Source of the DNA: Planctomycetota bacterium
GTDB taxonomy: Bacteria; Planctomycetota; Planctomycetia; Planctomycetales; Planctomycetaceae
NCBI GenBank assembly: GCA_003388505.1
Contig: QQVO01000017.1
Span: 1 to 34,420, forward strand
Length of the DNA: 34,420 nt
Direction of reading: 5' to 3'
This document shows, in pieces, positions 16,337 to 25,607 of this stretch; position 1 is the first letter of the stretch; each line of letters begins with the position of its first letter. Both the position numbers and the translations under genes were made by a program. The notes below the pieces were generated by a model. The model did no database searches, had not been told where the DNA came from, and saw nothing but the letters and a program-made list of their open reading frames with translations.

Positions 16337-19300
16337 TCACCGCCCCGCCGGCGGCACCGGATGCAGCACAACCCGTGGATCGCGGCCCGACAGCGCCAGC
16401 ATCGTGCCGTCCGCCGAGTACGCCACGTCGAACAACGCCGGAAGTCCGAGTTGTTCGTGCGCCATCAGCGAGTAGTTCCCCGCACTCCAGACGGCGAGAT
16501 GACTGCCGACGTCAATCGTCGCCAGCCGCGACCCGGCGGCGTTGAACCGGATTGCGTACACCGGCGCATTGTGCGCCAGCAGAATCTGAGCCGGCGTCTC
16601 TTCGTCACTCATCAGCCAGACGTGGATTTCCCCCGACTCCGCGCCCGCCGCGACGCGGTTCCCGTCCGGTGAATAGGCGACGCTCAGGAGGGGAGTCGGG
16701 ACTTCGGGGCGAAGTTCGCGAGTCGCTGTGATTTTGACCGCGCCGGGGTCGGTTTCGCTCGTCGGGATCACTGCCTCGCCGTCGACCTCGGTCGTCAGGT
16801 CGAACAGCAGCACGCTGCCGCCGTTGTCGGCAATCGCGAATTGACCGCCCTGGGGATGAAACGCCGCCTCGTTGATCGCTCCCGCGTCTCTGTGGTGCTC
16901 GAACACACACTCACCGGTCGCTACATGCCACAGACAGGCCACACCGTCGCTGCCGGGCGTGATGAGCCACGTTCCGTCCGGGCTATACGCCGCCCGGTAG
17001 GCGACTCCCTCATGCTTCTGGAGCACCCGTCGCGCCTCCTTCGAGGCCGATTGCCAGAACCGGACCGTCTGATCGGTCCCCGCAGTCGCGACCAGCGCGT
17101 CGTCCGGACCGACAACCAGGTCTGCCACCGCCGCCGTGTGGCCGGTCGCATCGTGCCGCTGCTCCAGTGAGACTCCGTCGTCGTTCGAGGCGATCGCGTA
17201 AAACTGCAGGGCATTGTCAGCGGTTCCCGCGACAAGTCGCGTGCCGTCGCGAGTCAGCGCACACGAGGTCACGCCCGCCGGAGCCGTCGCCCCCGCCAGT
17301 TGCGTCATCGATTTCGAATCGTAGAACAGCAGTTCTCCCTCGGCCGTCCCCAGCACGAAACGGCCGCCGTCTTTCGACACAGCGGCCGCTGAGATCAACG
17401 GTAACGGACCATCCACCGCGCCGTGCCCAGCCAGGTTTCCGTCGTCAACTGACCACACCGTGACCGTGCCGCTCGTCGCGTCTGCGTCTTGACCGACCGC
17501 AACCAGCGTGAGGCCGTCGTCGCTCCCCGCCAGTTGCACTCCTGCGCCGGAAGCAGCCGGCTGCACGTCAACAATCGAAGGCGTCCAGCGACGCGCCGTG
17601 TTGTCGGTCGCACCGGAAAGCACGCCCCCGTCCGGAGTCCCCATCACAGACAGAACCTGTCCCGAATGCCCCGCCAACCGCTCCACTTCGCCCGCTTCAG
17701 GATGCCAGATTCGGACCTGCGGATCTTCACAGCCGGTCACCACCCACGGTCCGGCAAACGAAACCGCCCGGACGGCCGCCGGATGAGTGAACGCTGCAAC
17801 CGGTTCCACGGCCGGAGCGCTCCGCTCCTCCGGAGTCGCCGGATGCTTGTAGACCCGCAGCACCGCATCCGCGCCGGCGGCGGCGATCCACTTCTCCGAG
17901 ACCGCCACGTCGTTCACGGCCGCCTCGCTGCCGGAATACGTCTGCACGGCGTCACTCTTGCCGGGATCCCAGCGGCGAACCGTCCCGTCCTGACCGCCGC
18001 TGATCAGGTCGTCTCCGTCAAATTCCAGCGCCAGCACCGCGCCTTCATGACCGGTCAGCATGCGCTCAATGCACAGCAGGCGGGGATAGACCCGGTTGTC
18101 CGCCGCGCCTGCCAGAAACATACGGCTGTCCGGCAACGATTCAAGCGCCGTCACGGCTGCCGGGATTTCGTGCGATTCCAGCGGAACCGCCTGGCTCAGG
18201 TTGAAACGCCTGACCCGCCGGTCTGCACCAGCCACGACCAGCGACTCCCCTGCGGCAAAGGCGACCGCCGTGACGGGGGAGCCGGCGTCGACGTCGACAA
18301 CCAGCGTCCCGTCGCCGGTATTCCATACGTGCGCATGCGTCTGGGACACGCCGGGGTCGCCGGCGGCGACGATCAATGCCCCGTCGTCGCTGACCTCGAT
18401 ATGACGAACGGCGGCCGGATACCCCGTGAACTGCTGCTTGAGTTCCCCGGCGAACGACCACTGCTTGACGATGCGGTCTTCACCCGCTGTATAGATCGAT
18501 TCCCCGGAGGGCGACGCGGCGAGGTCGTACACGCGCACCTCGTCCGCCTCAATCGTCACACCCGGTTCCGAATTCTCCGTCAACGGCGTGCTGAAAATCC
18601 GCACCTGCCCGTCACCGCCGCCAACCGCGAATCCATTCCCTTCAGCGTTCCAGACGATTCCGGCGACCGATCCTTCACACGCCTTCACCCGGCCGGCGTC
18701 CCCGCCGTCGTCCGCCTTCTTGAGAATCAGGTTCCCCTGGGTGTCGCCGCACGCCAGTTGTGTTCCATCCGGGCTGAAAGCCAGTGCGGAGACCTGCTGC
18801 TCGAATCCCGCCAGCACTCGCTCCGCTTCGCCCGTCTCGGGATTCCACAGGCGGACCGACTTGTCGGCCGCGGCGGAGGCCGCGCGTTTTCCGTTCGGCG
18901 CGACCGTCAACGCCAGGACGGTCGCGTCGTGGCCGCTCCACGGATCGATAACGGCCGGCGGTGTCCACACGCGAATTGTTCCATCGGCGCCCGCCGTTGC
19001 CAGCTTGTTGTCCTTGGCATGAAACGTGATCGCATGAATGGCGCCCGTGTGTCCGGCCAGGATCCCGCCGTCGCTTCCAGTCTCCAGGTTCCAGAACTTG
19101 ATGACGCCGTTCGGACCGGCCGCCGCCGCCAATGCACTATCGGCGCTGATTCCAGCCGTCGAAATCTGTCCCGGCGGAGTGGGAAACGTTCGTACATAGG
19201 TTCCGTCTTCTGCACGAGACAAGTGCAACTGCTGGTCGAGTCCGCCGGTCAGGATCCATTTTCGGTCCCGCGACATCGCGATCGCCGTCACGGAACTGGA

Positions 19301-20023
19301 GTGAGGCTGCAGCGACTGCGGGGGTGCGGGAGGCCAGTTGAAGAGTTTGAGGAGACCGTCCTCGCCGTAAGCCGCCACTCCGGCTAGATCAGTTCCGGTC
19401 ACAGCGACGTCCAATACGGGGGATGTGTAGAGCACGTCCATAACTTGCCCGCTGTCGAGATTCCAACTGCGGACGGAGCCGTCGAGCGCGCCCGCCAGCA
19501 CGGCGGCGTCGCCCGGCATCACCGCCACGTCGCTCACGCCGCCCCCCGATCCGGAAAAATCCCGGACGTGCTGACCGGTCGCGGCATCCCACATCCGCAC
19601 GTAATTCGACTGATCTCCCGTCAGCACGAACCGCCCGTCACCGGTCAGCGCGATCGACGTCGGCGCACCGGGAACGGTAGCGGCCATCTGCCGCACCGCG
19701 CTGCGGAGCGGCACGTCGTGCAGCACCACGCGGCCGTCCCTGAGCGAGGCCGCAAACTGCCGGCGGTCCGGGCTCACCGTCAGACCCAGGACGGCATGCT
19801 CCGACACGTCGAACCGGTCGAGCATCGACCGCGTTTCCCAGTCCCAGGCGATCACCGTGCCGCCGACGTCGCCGCTCAACAGCACCTGTCGATCACCCGT
19901 CGTAGCGAGCGAATAGACCGCCGCCGAATGCCCCTCCAGAAAACCCCCCTCCTGGGCAGCGCTCTGCTTCGGGAGACAACCGAGGAACATCGCAATTGCA
20001 AGCAGCCGGCAGAGCCTGTGCAT
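16337..20023 (-). CDS. Secreted WD40-repeat protein, about 28 blades
   Basis: The 1228-residue protein starts with a signal peptide (MHRLCRLLAIAMFLGCLPKQSAAQ) and is then WD40-like repeats to the last residues. I count about 28 units of roughly 42 residues, most with GH or H near the start, a SPDG- or SADG-type turn and a W-D/N/H or equivalent end, such as LATAGADGTIRVW and AASAAADKSVRLWNPETG. Twenty-eight units would be four seven-bladed propellers in tandem. No kinase, protease or cytochrome domain is fused to it, unlike many planctomycete WD40 proteins. The ATG at 20023 is preferred over a TTG one codon upstream because GGAAGGGAAG lies just before it. It converges with the small membrane protein gene (37 bases apart). 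A scaffold or adhesion role in the periplasm is inference. Confidence 0.92.
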   Translation of the reverse strand: MHRLCRLLAIAMFLGCLPKQSAAQEGGFLEGHSAAVYSLATTGDRQVLLSGDVGGTVIAWDWETRSMLDRFDVSEHAVLGLTVSPDRRQFAASLRDGRVVLHDVPLRSAVRQMAATVPGAPTSIALTGDGRFVLTGDQSNYVRMWDAATGQHVRDFSGSGGGVSDVAVMPGDAAVLAGALDGSVRSWNLDSGQVMDVLYTSPVLDVAVTGTDLAGVAAYGEDGLLKLFNWPPAPPQSLQPHSSSVTAIAMSRDRKWILTGGLDQQLHLSRAEDGTYVRTFPTPPGQISTAGISADSALAAAAGPNGVIKFWNLETGSDGGILAGHTGAIHAITFHAKDNKLATAGADGTIRVWTPPAVIDPWSGHDATVLALTVAPNGKRAASAAADKSVRLWNPETGEAERVLAGFEQQVSALAFSPDGTQLACGDTQGNLILKKADDGGDAGRVKACEGSVAGIVWNAEGNGFAVGGGDGQVRIFSTPLTENSEPGVTIEADEVRVYDLAASPSGESIYTAGEDRIVKQWSFAGELKQQFTGYPAAVRHIEVSDDGALIVAAGDPGVSQTHAHVWNTGDGTLVVDVDAGSPVTAVAFAAGESLVVAGADRRVRRFNLSQAVPLESHEIPAAVTALESLPDSRMFLAGAADNRVYPRLLCIERMLTGHEGAVLALEFDGDDLISGGQDGTVRRWDPGKSDAVQTYSGSEAAVNDVAVSEKWIAAAGADAVLRVYKHPATPEERSAPAVEPVAAFTHPAAVRAVSFAGPWVVTGCEDPQVRIWHPEAGEVERLAGHSGQVLSVMGTPDGGVLSGATDNTARRWTPSIVDVQPAASGAGVQLAGSDDGLTLVAVGQDADATSGTVTVWSVDDGNLAGHGAVDGPLPLISAAAVSKDGGRFVLGTAEGELLFYDSKSMTQLAGATAPAGVTSCALTRDGTRLVAGTADNALQFYAIASNDDGVSLEQRHDATGHTAAVADLVVGPDDALVATAGTDQTVRFWQSASKEARRVLQKHEGVAYRAAYSPDGTWLITPGSDGVACLWHVATGECVFEHHRDAGAINEAAFHPQGGQFAIADNGGSVLLFDLTTEVDGEAVIPTSETDPGAVKITATRELRPEVPTPLLSVAYSPDGNRVAAGAESGEIHVWLMSDEETPAQILLAHNAPVYAIRFNAAGSRLATIDVGSHLAVWSAGNYSLMAHEQLGLPALFDVAYSADGTMLALSGRDPRVVLHPVPPAGR

Positions 20024-20575
20024 CAATCTTCCCTTCCGGGTTTCCCGTCACTCGCTCGTTTCGAACCGGATTTCGCGAACGCCGAGTCACAGTGAAGCTC
20101 ATGTCGATCAAACTACGACGCACTGCGCAGTTCTTGAGCGCGATTCTCCGCAAGCAGCAGTCCGTCCGCAATCCCTACCCGTCACCAGGCCAACGATAGC
20201 GCTTTGCAAATCAGTGTTGGCGATCTGTCTCGCGGATTCTCGTCCTCGACAGTCCAAACACCGCTCGACGCGGACACATGGTAGAGCAATTTGCACTAGC
20301 CCCACGAGCGGAGGCCGAAACGCGACCGTTTGAAAACCCGATTCCTCGCCGATACCATACATCCGCGTACTCTGCTGTGGAGGCCATGAAGGCCTCGAAG
20401 CGCGTCGGGCGAAAGACTCCCGGCAGATTCCCTGATGGAATCCGCCTGCACGCGCAACAGGCCGGCGTTTGTCCCGGCCGCTTGATGATGATCCCAACGC
20501 CGCAGGGCGTGCGCGCCGGAAAGCGGCGGCAGGGTGTCCTCCGAAGTTGAACATCCGAAGAGGAGTATCTCACCG
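20024..20575. other. Divergent intergenic region
   Basis: These 552 bases lie between the divergent WD40 and propeller genes. The minus-strand ribosome binding site of the WD40 gene is at 20028-20036. TTGAAA at 20330-20335 and TACCAT at 20353-20358, 17 bases apart, are a possible plus-strand promoter, though it is over 200 bases before the next start. GGCCGG at 20460-20465 and CCGGCC at 20474-20479 form a small hairpin. Short ORFs on both strands here lack ribosome binding sites and protein-like composition. I see nothing else. Confidence 0.45.
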
Positions 20576-21613
20576 ATGACGCTGAAACGACTGCTCTGTT
20601 GCTGCGTGACGCTGACGGCAGGATCGATGCTGGCGTGGAGCGCCTCCGCCCAGGAACGAGACGGCGGACCGCGGACCGTGGCCCGAAATCTCGATAACCC
20701 GACCGGAATCGCCATTCACTCCGCGACCGGTCACATCTTCGTCGCCGAGCGACGCGGTGTCATCCGGTTCTACCGCGACGAGGGGCGCGGCCTGAAACGG
20801 GCCATGGAGATCAACGAGTTCCCCACCGACCAGTACGGTAAAGGCCCCATCTACGACATCGGGCCGCTCGGAGTGGCCTTCATGGATGACGAGCACCTCG
20901 TCGTCGGCGACGGCAGCCGCAAGGACACCGACGAACTGATCCTCGTCTACGACGTCTACGAGGATCCCCCGGAAGAGCCCGCCTCGGCCGCCTCGGCCGA
21001 ATACACTCTTGGCCCGCTCGACTACGACGACGAAATGAAGGCGGAAGGCAACTATTACGGAGTCGTCGTGACGGGCGGAGCAATCTTCGCCACCGCCAAC
21101 GGAGACGACACCAAAGGCTGGATCGTCCGCTCCGTGATCAAGGACGGCGATCCCCAGCCCCTGGAACGCTACATCGCCACCAAAGAAGCGGTCGCAGTCG
21201 ACGCCCCGGTGGCCATCACCGTCAATTCCGACGGCGACCTCGTCGTCGGGCAGGCGGGCGAAGTGAATCTTCCCGGCGACAGCCTGCTCACCATCTACGA
21301 CCCCGAATCGGGCGAACTCAAGGCCGAATACGAAACCGGCCTCAGCGACATCACAGGACTCGCCTACAGCCCGGAAACCGGCAAGCTCTACGCCACCGAC
21401 TTCTCCTGGGCCGATCCGGCCGAGGGCGGTTTGTTCGAGTTGATCATCGACGGCGATGAACTGGAGACCCGCAAGGTCGCCTCGCTCGACAAGCCGACGG
21501 CCATCGCCTTCAGCCGCCGCGGCAGCGCCTTCGTCACCGTCTTCGGGACCGCGGAAGAAGGCTCCGACATGAAGCCGGGGCAGCTTCTCAGGTTCCGCGC
21601 CTCCGATCTGTAA
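20576..21613 (+). CDS. Secreted six-bladed beta-propeller-like protein
   Basis: The 345-residue protein has a signal peptide (MTLKRLLCCCVTLTAGSMLA to about residue 25) followed by repeated strands typical of NHL/SMP-30-like propellers: NPTGIAIHSATGHIFVAERR, GVAFMDDEHLVVGDGS, PVAITVNSDGDLVVGQAGE, ITGLAYSPETGKLYATDFS and KPTAIAFSRRGSAFVTVFG. Such proteins bind metals, sugars or partner proteins. The catalytic metal site of gluconolactonases cannot be confirmed by eye, so I give no enzyme name. The frame is open from 20534, but the signal peptide begins at ATG 20576, about 11 bases after GAGGAG. A perfect stem-loop follows the stop. Confidence 0.8.
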   Translation: MTLKRLLCCCVTLTAGSMLAWSASAQERDGGPRTVARNLDNPTGIAIHSATGHIFVAERRGVIRFYRDEGRGLKRAMEINEFPTDQYGKGPIYDIGPLGVAFMDDEHLVVGDGSRKDTDELILVYDVYEDPPEEPASAASAEYTLGPLDYDDEMKAEGNYYGVVVTGGAIFATANGDDTKGWIVRSVIKDGDPQPLERYIATKEAVAVDAPVAITVNSDGDLVVGQAGEVNLPGDSLLTIYDPESGELKAEYETGLSDITGLAYSPETGKLYATDFSWADPAEGGLFELIIDGDELETRKVASLDKPTAIAFSRRGSAFVTVFGTAEEGSDMKPGQLLRFRASDL

Positions 21614-21646
21614 GGACGAATGGTCGAGAACGACGGAATCCGACCG

Positions 21647-21679
21647 CGAAAGCCCACGGTTCCCCTCCGTGGGCTTTCG
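21647..21679 (+). terminator. Stem-loop terminator after the propeller gene
   Basis: CGAAAGCCCACGG at 21647-21659 pairs perfectly with 21667-21679, leaving a 7-base loop. It lies 34 bases after the stop at 21613. The downstream bases (ATTGCG) are not a T run, but the A-rich foot and T-rich 3' arm suit intrinsic termination. Confidence 0.6.
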
Positions 21680-22185
21680 ATTGCGCCGCAGCACTTGGCG
21701 CGCGGTCCCCACACAATATGCTACCGAAGGCCCCCGTGAGACAGGTTTCCGAACCTGTCGCTTACACACGACTCGGCTTCAATCTGACGAATGGGGGCTC
21801 GCCCCGAGAAACCGGGCCCAGGGGATTCTCGAACAGGACACAGATTTTCGCGGATTTGGCGGATCAGCACGGATTTTGGAGTATGCCTCAAGAGGCGGCA
21901 GCGCCGAGGCCGCCTCGATTCAGTCGCGCATGGCGTCGACGCGCAAGAAAACAATCAGCGAAAATCGGTCCCATCCGTGGTCATCCGCGTTCCATTCGAA
22001 TCTCCCGGAGAGTCACTCAATCGGGGATCGAGAGATGTGTGTAAACGACAGCTTTCCAAGTCCGTGGGCGCGAAGCGTCCTGCTGGCAACGCCCGCTTTG
22101 GGCTCTTTGTGTCGTCGTGGTTCCACCTTCGATTGTCGGCCTAGTACGAACGCCCCCTGATGGGCCTGCGTTCCACGGAGTCCCC
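21680..22185. other. Gene-free stretch with several inverted repeats
   Basis: About 500 bases upstream of serA contain no convincing gene. They contain a hairpin with arms GACAGGTT (21740-21747) and AACCTGTC (21752-21759), a hairpin GAGGCGGC/GCCGCCTC (21892-21899 and 21909-21916), and the longer imperfect inverted repeat 21859-21988. The bases near 22110-22130 (CTTTGTGTCGTCGTGGTTCC) look like other degenerate intergenic repeats found in planctomycete-type genomes. Three ORFs of 108-163 codons are open here in different frames, but all run through these repeats. Confidence 0.5.
21859..21988. repeat. Imperfect inverted repeat flanking a 98-bp core
   Basis: GCGGATCAGCACGGAT at 21859-21874 is matched in reverse complement by 21973-21988 at 14 of 16 positions. 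Both arms contain two copies of a GGAT-type half (CGGAT, GGATC). The 98-base core has its own GAGGC/GCCTC hairpins. This is the shape of a REP-like or MITE-like palindromic element. It has no coding capacity. Confidence 0.5.
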
Positions 22186-23820
22186 ATGCCCCGCGTCCTG
22201 ATCACCGACAACCTTTCCGCCGCCGGCATTGAGACGCTCCGGGCGGAGCCCGGTATCGAAGTCGACGTCCGCTCCGGTCTCTCCCCCGAAGAGGTCCGCG
22301 AGGCGCTCCGGGAAGCGGACGGCATCATCATCCGCAGCGCCACAAAGCTCACCCCCGAGATCCTCGCCGGACAGGAACGGCTCAAGGTCATCGTGAGGGC
22401 CGGCGTCGGCGTCGACAACATCGACCTCGCCGCCGCCACCCGCGAAGGCATCGTCGTGATGAACACCCCGGCCGGCAATACGACCAGCACGGCCGAACAC
22501 ACCATCGCCATGCTGCTCTCCCTCTCCCGCAACATCGCTCCCGCCGCGCAGTCGATGCACGAGGGCAAATGGGACCGCAAGGCCTTCACCGGAACGCAAC
22601 TGGCCGGCAAGACGATCGGCGTCGTCGGCCTCGGCCGCATCGGGCAATCCGTCGCCCGCCGCTGCCGCGGCCTCGAAATGACCGTCCTCGGTTACGATCC
22701 GTTCATCTCGGAAGAAAAAGCGGCCGAGCAGGGCATCGAACTCTTCCGCGACGTCGACGAACTCATCGCGCGCTGCGATTACATCACCGTCCATACGCCC
22801 CTCACCGACGAAACCCGCGGACTGATCAACGCCGAACGGATGGCCCGCATGAAACGCGGCGTGCGGATCATCAACTGCGCGCGGGGCGGCATCGTTGACG
22901 AAGAAGCGCTCGCCGACGCCGTCGAGGCAGGACAGGTCGCCGGCGCCGCCCTCGACGTCTACGTCAGCGAGCCTCTTTCCGAAGATTCCCGCCTCCGGCG
23001 CCTGCCGCAGATTCTCTGCACGCCCCACCTCGGCGCCTCCACCGACGAGGCGCAGGAGCAGGTCGCCGTCGAAGCCGCCGAGATCATCACCGCCTTTCTG
23101 ATGCGCAACGAAGTCCGCTACGCCGTCAACATGGCGCCGATTTCCGCCAAGGAACTCGAAGGGGTCAAACCCTACATCGACCTCGGCTACCGGCTCGGAC
23201 TGCTGCTCGCCCAGTTCAACCGCTCGGAAGCGGTCAAGTCGGCCAAGCTCCTCTTTCGCGGCGAGGCCGCGACCAAGCCGACCCACCTCGTCACCAACGC
23301 CTTCACCGCAGGCTTGCTCTCCTCGGCCCTCGAAGAGAACATCAACATCATCAACGCCCAGATGATGGCCCACGAGCGCGGCATCGAGATCACCGAGTCG
23401 GCGTCCACGGAAGTCGGCGATTTCGCCACCATGATCTCGGCGACCGTGATTACCGAGGATCACGTGCGCACCGCATCGGGCACCATGTTCGGACAACAGT
23501 TCCTCAGGCTCGTGCGGCTCGACCATTTTCAACTCGACGCCTATCTCGACGGCCTGATGCTCATGTACCGGCACCGCGATGTCCCCGGACTGATCGGGGC
23601 CATCGGCACGACGTTCGGAAAGCACCAGGTGAATATCTCTCACATGGCGCTGGGCCGCCTGCAGAACGAGCCGGGCGGCGAAGCCGTCGCCGTGCTCAAC
23701 CTCGACAACAAACCGTCCGACGAGGCGCTGCAGGAGGTCGCGGCGCATCCCGACGTCATGGGAATCCGGCTGGTCGAATTGCCCCCCGCCGGCGCCCCAC
23801 TCCCCTGGTTGGGACTGTAA
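22186..23820 (+). CDS. serA: D-3-phosphoglycerate dehydrogenase
   Basis: The 544-residue enzyme oxidises 3-phosphoglycerate to 3-phosphohydroxypyruvate with NAD, the first step of serine synthesis. The Rossmann motif is GLGRIG (Gly148-Gly153). Catalytic Arg233 is in NCARGGIVDEEAL and His281 is in CTPHLGASTDEAQEQ. After the catalytic part, the length and the segments SGTMFGQQFLRLVRLDHF and HQVNISHMALGRLQNEPGG show the long form with the intervening ASB domain and a C-terminal ACT domain (about residues 470-544). ACT domains in this family bind serine or related amino acids, so feedback control is likely. The ATG at 22186 is preferred over upstream in-frame starts because GGAG is 5 bases before it and the family N-terminus MPRVLITD starts there. 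Confidence 0.97.
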   Translation: MPRVLITDNLSAAGIETLRAEPGIEVDVRSGLSPEEVREALREADGIIIRSATKLTPEILAGQERLKVIVRAGVGVDNIDLAAATREGIVVMNTPAGNTTSTAEHTIAMLLSLSRNIAPAAQSMHEGKWDRKAFTGTQLAGKTIGVVGLGRIGQSVARRCRGLEMTVLGYDPFISEEKAAEQGIELFRDVDELIARCDYITVHTPLTDETRGLINAERMARMKRGVRIINCARGGIVDEEALADAVEAGQVAGAALDVYVSEPLSEDSRLRRLPQILCTPHLGASTDEAQEQVAVEAAEIITAFLMRNEVRYAVNMAPISAKELEGVKPYIDLGYRLGLLLAQFNRSEAVKSAKLLFRGEAATKPTHLVTNAFTAGLLSSALEENINIINAQMMAHERGIEITESASTEVGDFATMISATVITEDHVRTASGTMFGQQFLRLVRLDHFQLDAYLDGLMLMYRHRDVPGLIGAIGTTFGKHQVNISHMALGRLQNEPGGEAVAVLNLDNKPSDEALQEVAAHPDVMGIRLVELPPAGAPLPWLGL

Positions 23821-23858
23821 ATCGTCCGGTTGCGAAGCGTCGACGAAAGAGACCGACC

Positions 23859-24134
23859 ATGCCGCAGGAAGAACTCAAGAAGAATCTCGCCTCGCTGCAC
23901 GAGGAACTCGCCCGCAGTCCGAGCGTCGACCCGGAACTGCGAGTCCTCCTCGCCCGCCTCGCGGAAGACATCGACGACGTGCTGCACCCCGCGGCTCCGC
24001 CGCCCGAAACAACCGAAAATGACTCGCTCGTCGATCGCGTCAAGCACGCGGCCGAGCACTTCGAGGAATCCCATCCGCAACTCGCCGCGCTCATCGGCCG
24101 CATGGCCGAGAGCCTGAGCCAGTTGGGCATCTGA
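23859..24134 (+). CDS. DUF4404 family protein
   Basis: This 91-residue, mostly helical acidic protein has the DUF4404 signatures: [19 protein letters not shown] near the start, [10 protein letters not shown] in the middle, and [18 protein letters not shown] with AESLSQLGI at the end. No function is known for the family. It is cytoplasmic, with no signal peptide or membrane helix. The gene begins 38 bases after serA on the same strand and is probably read from the same transcript. Length is the usual family length, and it ends with the typical QLGI. Confidence 0.9.
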   Translation: MPQEELKKNLASLHEELARSPSVDPELRVLLARLAEDIDDVLHPAAPPPETTENDSLVDRVKHAAEHFEESHPQLAALIGRMAESLSQLGI

Positions 24135-24237
24135 GCGCCCGATTCACCGCGTCCAATCGCGAATTCATCAAATCTCGTTTAGCCGCGACCCGCAGGGGAG
24201 CGCTCCGCCTCCAAGCGCTCACGGCACGAATTTCGCC

Positions 24238-25590
24238 ATGTCATCACACGATTCCCGTGCCGCAGCCGATCATGTCTGGCACCCGTTCTCACCGATGCAG
24301 GCCTTCGCCGCGGAGCAGGCGCCCGTCATCGAGCGGGCCGAAGGTTTCTTCCTGTTCGACGTGGACGGCCGCCGCTATCTCGACGGCATCTCCTCGCTCT
24401 GGTGCAACGTGCACGGTCACCGCGTCCCGGAAATCGACGCCGCAGTCCGCGCCCAACTCGACCGCGTGGCCCATACCACGCTGCTCGGGCTTCGCTCTCC
24501 GCCCTCGATCGAGTTGGCCCGGCGTTTGGTCGAAGCCGTCCCGCGCGGACTGAACCGGGTCTTCTATTCCGACGCCGGGGCCACCGCCGTCGAAGTGGCA
24601 CTCAAATTGTGTGTCCAGTACCACGCACAAAGGCGCGATCGCCCCGGCCAGCGCCGCCTGTTCGCCTCGGTCGGAGGCGCCTACCACGGAGACACCTTCG
24701 GTTCCATCAGCGTCGGCCGCAGCGACCACTTCCACCGGGCGTTTGCGGGCATGCTGTTCGATTCCGTCGCCCTCCCATCTCCTGTGACCTATCGCATCCC
24801 GGCCGGAGAGACGGAAGAGTCCTACCTGCAGTTCTGCTTCGACGAAGTCGAGCGCGTCGTCGCGCAGCATGCCCACGAACTGGCCGGATTCATCGTCGAA
24901 CCGCTCGTGCAGGGCGCCGCCGGAATCCTCGTCCATCCGCTGGGTTATCTGAAGCACGTCCGCGAAGTCACCCGCAAGTACGATGTTCCTTTGATCGCCG
25001 ACGAAGTCGCCGTCGGCTTCGGGCGAACCGGCACGCTCTTCGCCTGTGAGCAGGAAGACGTCGCCCCCGACGTCATGTGTCTCGCCAAGGGCATCACCGG
25101 GGGCTATCTGCCGCTGGCCGCCACGATCACGACCGACGAAATCTACAGCGCCTTTCTCGGCGAGCCGCATGAAGGCCGCACGTTCTTCCACGGCCACACT
25201 TACACCGGCAATCCGCTCGGCTGCGCCGCCGCCCTGGCCTCGCTCGACTTGTTTGAGCGGAACAATGTCCTCGACAACGCCGCCCGCAACAGCGACATCC
25301 TCCGGGAGGAATTGCAGCAACTCGCCCGCCATCCCCATGTCGGCGAGGTCCGGCAGAAGGGCGTGATGATCGGAATCGAACTCGTTGAGGACCGTGACAG
25401 CAAACAACCGTTTCCCGCGGAGCGGCGGACCGGACACCGCGTGACGTTGGCCGCACGGAAACGAGACTGTATCGTCAGACCGTTGGGGGACGTCGTGATC
25501 CTGATGCCGGCCCCCGCCATGCCCGGCGACCTCGTGCGCGAATTGTGCCGGGCCACGATCGAATCGATTGACGAAGCAACAAGTCTCTGA
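24238..25590 (+). CDS. bioA: Adenosylmethionine-8-amino-7-oxononanoate aminotransferase
   Basis: The 450-residue class III PLP aminotransferase converts 7-keto-8-aminopelargonate to 7,8-diaminopelargonate in biotin synthesis, using SAM as amino donor. Signatures include HVWHPFSPM near the start, [54 protein letters not shown] and [15 protein letters not shown], with PLP lysine Lys284. The C-terminal [17 protein letters not shown] is typical of BioA. No other biotin gene is in the window, so the pathway is dispersed here. The ATG at 24238 has no clear ribosome binding site. About 100 gene-free bases separate it from the DUF4404 gene. I see no BirA operator. Confidence 0.96.
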   Translation: MSSHDSRAAADHVWHPFSPMQAFAAEQAPVIERAEGFFLFDVDGRRYLDGISSLWCNVHGHRVPEIDAAVRAQLDRVAHTTLLGLRSPPSIELARRLVEAVPRGLNRVFYSDAGATAVEVALKLCVQYHAQRRDRPGQRRLFASVGGAYHGDTFGSISVGRSDHFHRAFAGMLFDSVALPSPVTYRIPAGETEESYLQFCFDEVERVVAQHAHELAGFIVEPLVQGAAGILVHPLGYLKHVREVTRKYDVPLIADEVAVGFGRTGTLFACEQEDVAPDVMCLAKGITGGYLPLAATITTDEIYSAFLGEPHEGRTFFHGHTYTGNPLGCAAALASLDLFERNNVLDNAARNSDILREELQQLARHPHVGEVRQKGVMIGIELVEDRDSKQPFPAERRTGHRVTLAARKRDCIVRPLGDVVILMPAPAMPGDLVRELCRATIESIDEATSL

Positions 25591-25607
25591 AACAGGCAAT
25601 CCAAACG

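Noticed and set aside
17489-19387. 632-codon plus-strand frame opposite the WD40 gene
   Set aside because: The WD40 repeats on the other strand are unmistakable. The opposite product is Arg-rich and has no recognisable domain.
20278-20550. 90-codon ORF in the WD40/propeller intergenic region
   Set aside because: It has no ribosome binding site and a biased Arg/Pro composition; it has no recognisable motif.
21669-22160. Three overlapping plus-strand ORFs upstream of serA
   Set aside because: They run through inverted repeats, have no ribosome binding site, and their products look like random translation.
22141-23748. 535-codon minus-strand frame opposite serA
   Set aside because: It is the exact antisense of serA, with a Gly/Asp/Val-rich product.
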